A DNA stretch of 6,093 nt from Chloroflexota bacterium. Its GTDB lineage: Bacteria; Chloroflexota; Limnocylindria; Limnocylindrales; CSP1-4. Shown one piece after another: positions 4,165-6,093 of this stretch; position 1 is the first letter of the stretch, and each line of letters starts with the position of its first letter. The stretch is from assembly GCA_021812735.1 (NCBI GenBank), contig JAKAMV010000635.1, positions 1-6,093 of the forward strand, in the 5' to 3' direction. The notes beneath the pieces were generated by a model. That model was not told the origin of the DNA and searched no databases. It worked only from the letters and a program-made list of their open reading frames with translations. The position numbers and the translations under genes are program-made.

Positions 4165-5507
4165 GGGGCGATCGTCCGGCGACGGGCGAGACGCCGGTGC
4201 AGGACCCCGTAGCCGATGCCGCCGGCGCCAGCCACGAGACGCCCGACGAGGTCTGGCAGGCCGAACAGCTGGCTGGCTGCGATCCCCGCGCGCTTGCCGA
4301 GCGGTTTGGCACGCCCCTCTACGTCTACGACCTCGACGCGTTGGCCCGCCGCGCGGCGCGGCTGCGCGCGGCGTTGCCCGACCAGGTCGACGTCGCCTAC
4401 GCGGTCAAAGCCAACCCATCCCTCGCGGTCATCGCCCGTCTGCGCGCTACCGGCATCGGGGCCGACGTCTCGTCGGAGGGCGAGCTCGCCGCGGCCCTGC
4501 ATGCGGGGATCGCCCCTGCGTCGATCGTCGTCACCGGGCCCGGCAAGAGCGACGCGCTCCTGCGCCGGGCCGTGGAGCTCGGCGTGCGCGCGATCGCGGT
4601 CGATTCGCCGGGCGAGGTGGCGCGCATCGAGGCACTGACACGCGCCGATCGGCGCGCGCGGCTCCTGTTCCGCGTCGCCGACCCGGGCGACTCGGGCGCT
4701 GGCCGTGGACATGGCGCCGGGCAGGTGTTCGGCATGGACGGGGAGGATGCGCTCGCAGCGGCGCGTCGCGCGGTCGAGGCCGAGCACCTCGACCCGCTCG
4801 GCGTGCACGCCTTCACCGTGTCGGCCGTGCTCGACGCACGCGTCCTCGTCGACCACGTCGGGCGCACTGTGGTGGCCGGACGCCGGTTGGCCCACGCCGC
4901 AGGGTTCCCGCTGCGGCTCGTCGACGTTGGGGGTGGGCTCGGGATTCCGTATGGCGAGCGAGACGCGCCGCTGGACCTCGCCGTGTTCGCGGCCGGGGTG
5001 GCACGCGTGTTGCGTGATGCGGCTGCCGACCCCGCTCTGGAGGCGCTGCGGATCTTGGTCGAGCCGGGACGATACCTTGCCGGACCGGCCGGCGCGTACC
5101 TCGCCCGTGTGGTGGACGTCAAGCGGCTCGATGGCCGCTACGTCACGATCCTCGATGGCGGCATCAACCATCTCCTGGCACCCGCGCTCCCGGGCCGGGC
5201 ACACCGCATGCGGCTGGTCAGGTCCGACGGACCTGCGGATCGAGAGTCCGTGCCGGTGGTCCTCACCGGCCCGCTCTGCACCGGACTCGACGTGTTGGGG
5301 CGGGCGGATGCCTTCCCGCGCCCCGCGCCCGGGGACCTCGTGGCCTTCCTCGACACGGGCGCATACGGCTTCACGCAATCGATGCCCTGGTTCCTCTCTC
5401 ATCCAGGACCGGCCGAGGTGGCAGCCAGCGGTGGCCGAGCCGTCCTCGTGCGACCACGGCTCGACCCGTCAGACCTGGTCGAACGTCAACGGATCCCCAG
5501 CTGGTGA
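4161..5507 (+). CDS. lysA: Fold type III PLP decarboxylase, LysA-like (probable diaminopimelate decarboxylase, divergent active site)
   Basis: This 448-residue protein belongs to the alanine-racemase-fold PLP decarboxylases, which include LysA (meso-DAP to lysine) and ornithine decarboxylase. Seen are the PLP lysine in YAVKANP (Lys83), [13 protein letters not shown] (255-266, phosphate-binding glycines), VEPGRYL (300-306) and FLDTGAYGF (396-404). Position as last gene after dapD argues for LysA. However, the LysA motif GLHxHIGSQ is GVHAFTVSA here (214-222), replacing the PLP-stacking His by Phe218; CESxD is C373-T-G-L-D, lacking the substrate Glu; and the RPALY arginine is Ala340. Together with GGINHLL and [10 protein letters not shown], these resemble from memory the exosortase-associated decarboxylase branch. 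A different substrate is therefore possible. GTG 4161 overlaps the dapD stop and has AGGGAG (4148-4153) 7 nt upstream. The first ~35 residues are a nonconserved extension. Confidence 0.8.
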   Translation: MRGDRPATGETPVQDPVADAAGASHETPDEVWQAEQLAGCDPRALAERFGTPLYVYDLDALARRAARLRAALPDQVDVAYAVKANPSLAVIARLRATGIGADVSSEGELAAALHAGIAPASIVVTGPGKSDALLRRAVELGVRAIAVDSPGEVARIEALTRADRRARLLFRVADPGDSGAGRGHGAGQVFGMDGEDALAAARRAVEAEHLDPLGVHAFTVSAVLDARVLVDHVGRTVVAGRRLAHAAGFPLRLVDVGGGLGIPYGERDAPLDLAVFAAGVARVLRDAAADPALEALRILVEPGRYLAGPAGAYLARVVDVKRLDGRYVTILDGGINHLLAPALPGRAHRMRLVRSDGPADRESVPVVLTGPLCTGLDVLGRADAFPRPAPGDLVAFLDTGAYGFTQSMPWFLSHPGPAEVAASGGRAVLVRPRLDPSDLVERQRIPSW

Positions 5508-5531
5508 AGCAGACCGCGCCGCCCGCGCACT

Positions 5532-5545
5532 CGCACATCTGTTCG
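5532..5545. promoter_or_regulatory. LexA-binding SOS box (Gram-positive type) upstream of uvrA
   Basis: The 14-mer CGCACATCTGTTCG differs at two positions from CGAACATATGTTCG, the palindromic Bacillus-type SOS box; the two half-sites CGCAC and GTTCG match CGAAC-N4-GTTCG at 9 of 10 positions. It lies 31 bp before the uvrA ATG, covering the expected -35 position of the promoter with -10 at 5563-5568, so bound LexA would block RNA polymerase. uvrA is a classic SOS gene, which makes a chance match less likely. Confidence 0.65.
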
Positions 5546-5562
5546 AAATGACTGCTGGCGGC

Positions 5563-5568
5563 TACACT
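5563..5568 (+). promoter_or_regulatory. -10 element of uvrA, implying leaderless mRNA
   Basis: TACACT (4/6 match to TATAAT, of the TAnnnT type) ends 8 bp before the uvrA ATG at 5577. Transcription would begin at or within a couple of bases of the start codon. No -35 box is convincing (TGTTCG at 5540-5545 is the 17-bp-spacer position and lies in the LexA box). There is no Shine-Dalgarno before the ATG, which agrees with leaderless translation. Confidence 0.5.
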
Positions 5569-5576
5569 GACGCGGT

Positions 5577-6093
5577 ATGCCGCAGGAGCTCCTGGTCGTT
5601 CGCGGTGCCCGCGAGCACAACCTCAAGAACATCACGGTCGAGTTGCCGCGCGACCGGCTAATCGTGATCACCGGTTTGTCGGGAAGCGGCAAGTCCAGCC
5701 TCGCCTTCGACACGATCTATGCCGAGGGGCAGCGTCGGTACGTCGAAAGCCTCTCCGCGTACGCCCGCCAGTTCCTGGGGCAGATCGAGAAGCCGGACGT
5801 CGACCAGATCGACGGCCTGAGCCCCGCCATCTCGATCGACCAGAAGGGCGCCGGTCGGAACCCGCGCTCGACGGTCGGCACCGTCACCGAGGTCTACGAC
5901 TACCTGCGGCTCCTCTTCGCCCGTGTCGGCCACCCCCACTGCCCGGCCTGCGGGCGCGAAATCACGCGCCAGAGCGTGCCGCAGATCGTCGACCGGATTC
6001 AGGCCCTGCCCGACGGCACCCGCCTGCTGATCCTGGGTCCGCTGGTGAAGGATCGCAAGACCGAAGGCGACCGCGTCTTCGAGGCCGCGCGCA
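5577..6093 (+). CDS. uvrA: Excinuclease ABC subunit A, N-terminal part (3' end outside window)
   Basis: UvrA is the damage-recognising ABC-type ATPase of nucleotide excision repair; it loads UvrB onto lesions in DNA. The first 172 residues are present of a protein normally ~940 long. Seen are [12 protein letters not shown] (8-19), Walker [15 protein letters not shown] (33-46), [20 protein letters not shown] (50-69), the EKPDVD...[11 protein letters not shown] region (71-90) and NPRSTVGT (95-102). [14 protein letters not shown] (113-126) includes the first Cys pair, which E. coli UvrA lacks at this place. ATG 5577 is the only reasonable start: the same frame has a stop at 5568-5570, and the protein aligns from its first residues with E. 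coli UvrA. It has no Shine-Dalgarno but a -10 box directly upstream, and a LexA box at 5532-5545. It is a separate unit from the dap operon 69 bp upstream. Confidence 0.97.
   Translation, partial: MPQELLVVRGAREHNLKNITVELPRDRLIVITGLSGSGKSSLAFDTIYAEGQRRYVESLSAYARQFLGQIEKPDVDQIDGLSPAISIDQKGAGRNPRSTVGTVTEVYDYLRLLFARVGHPHCPACGREITRQSVPQIVDRIQALPDGTRLLILGPLVKDRKTEGDRVFEAAR

Noticed and set aside
1..6093. CRISPR array, insertion sequence, prophage or defence genes
   Set aside because: No spaced identical repeats, transposase, integrase or nuclease motifs were seen; composition is uniform throughout.

Overview
The window is about 70% G+C bacterial DNA, and every recognisable gene lies on the + strand. 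The gene content (ArsB-type transporter, universal stress protein, dapB-dapA-dapD-lysA, uvrA), the AGGAGG-type ribosome binding sites and the GTGA stop/start overlaps suit a high-GC, free-living bacterium that makes diaminopimelate for peptidoglycan and lysine. DapD and the LysA-like protein are not of the enterobacterial sequence type. Gemmatimonadota or a similar soil phylum is my best guess, but the window alone does not settle it.

Layout: (1) Positions 2-442 hold the C-terminal third of an ArsB-like arsenite/anion permease. It is followed 25 bp later by a small UspA-fold protein (468-929) that has lost recognisable ATP-binding residues. (2) Positions 930-1416 are a 487-bp region with no convincing protein gene. 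Its upstream half carries a family of GGCCGC-N-GCGGCC palindromes, including a 21-bp direct repeat that abuts a good sigma70-type promoter (1173-1201). Its downstream half would be transcribed as a strongly folded RNA ending in an intrinsic terminator (1324-1357), only 60 bp before dapB. The dapB Shine-Dalgarno itself lies in a small GNRA-capped hairpin. (3) Positions 1417-5507 are a four-gene operon: dapB, dapA, dapD and a lysA-type PLP decarboxylase. The last three genes are tightly coupled, with GTGA overlaps at both later junctions. (4) Positions 5577-6093 are the start of uvrA, preceded by a near-consensus Gram-positive-type LexA (SOS) box and a -10 element so close to the ATG that the mRNA is probably leaderless.

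How they work together: DapA condenses aspartate semialdehyde with pyruvate, DapB reduces the product to tetrahydrodipicolinate, and DapD succinylates it. The aminotransferase (DapC/ArgD), DapE and DapF are not in the window. The last gene should decarboxylate meso-DAP to lysine, but several residues that define DAP decarboxylases are replaced, so its substrate is less certain than its position suggests. uvrA is a separate transcription unit, probably induced by DNA damage.

The core genes are ordinary. The parts most worth study are the structured, terminator-containing dapB leader with its palindrome cluster, the divergent LysA active site, and the SOS box plus leaderless start of uvrA. I found no phage, transposon, CRISPR or defence system.
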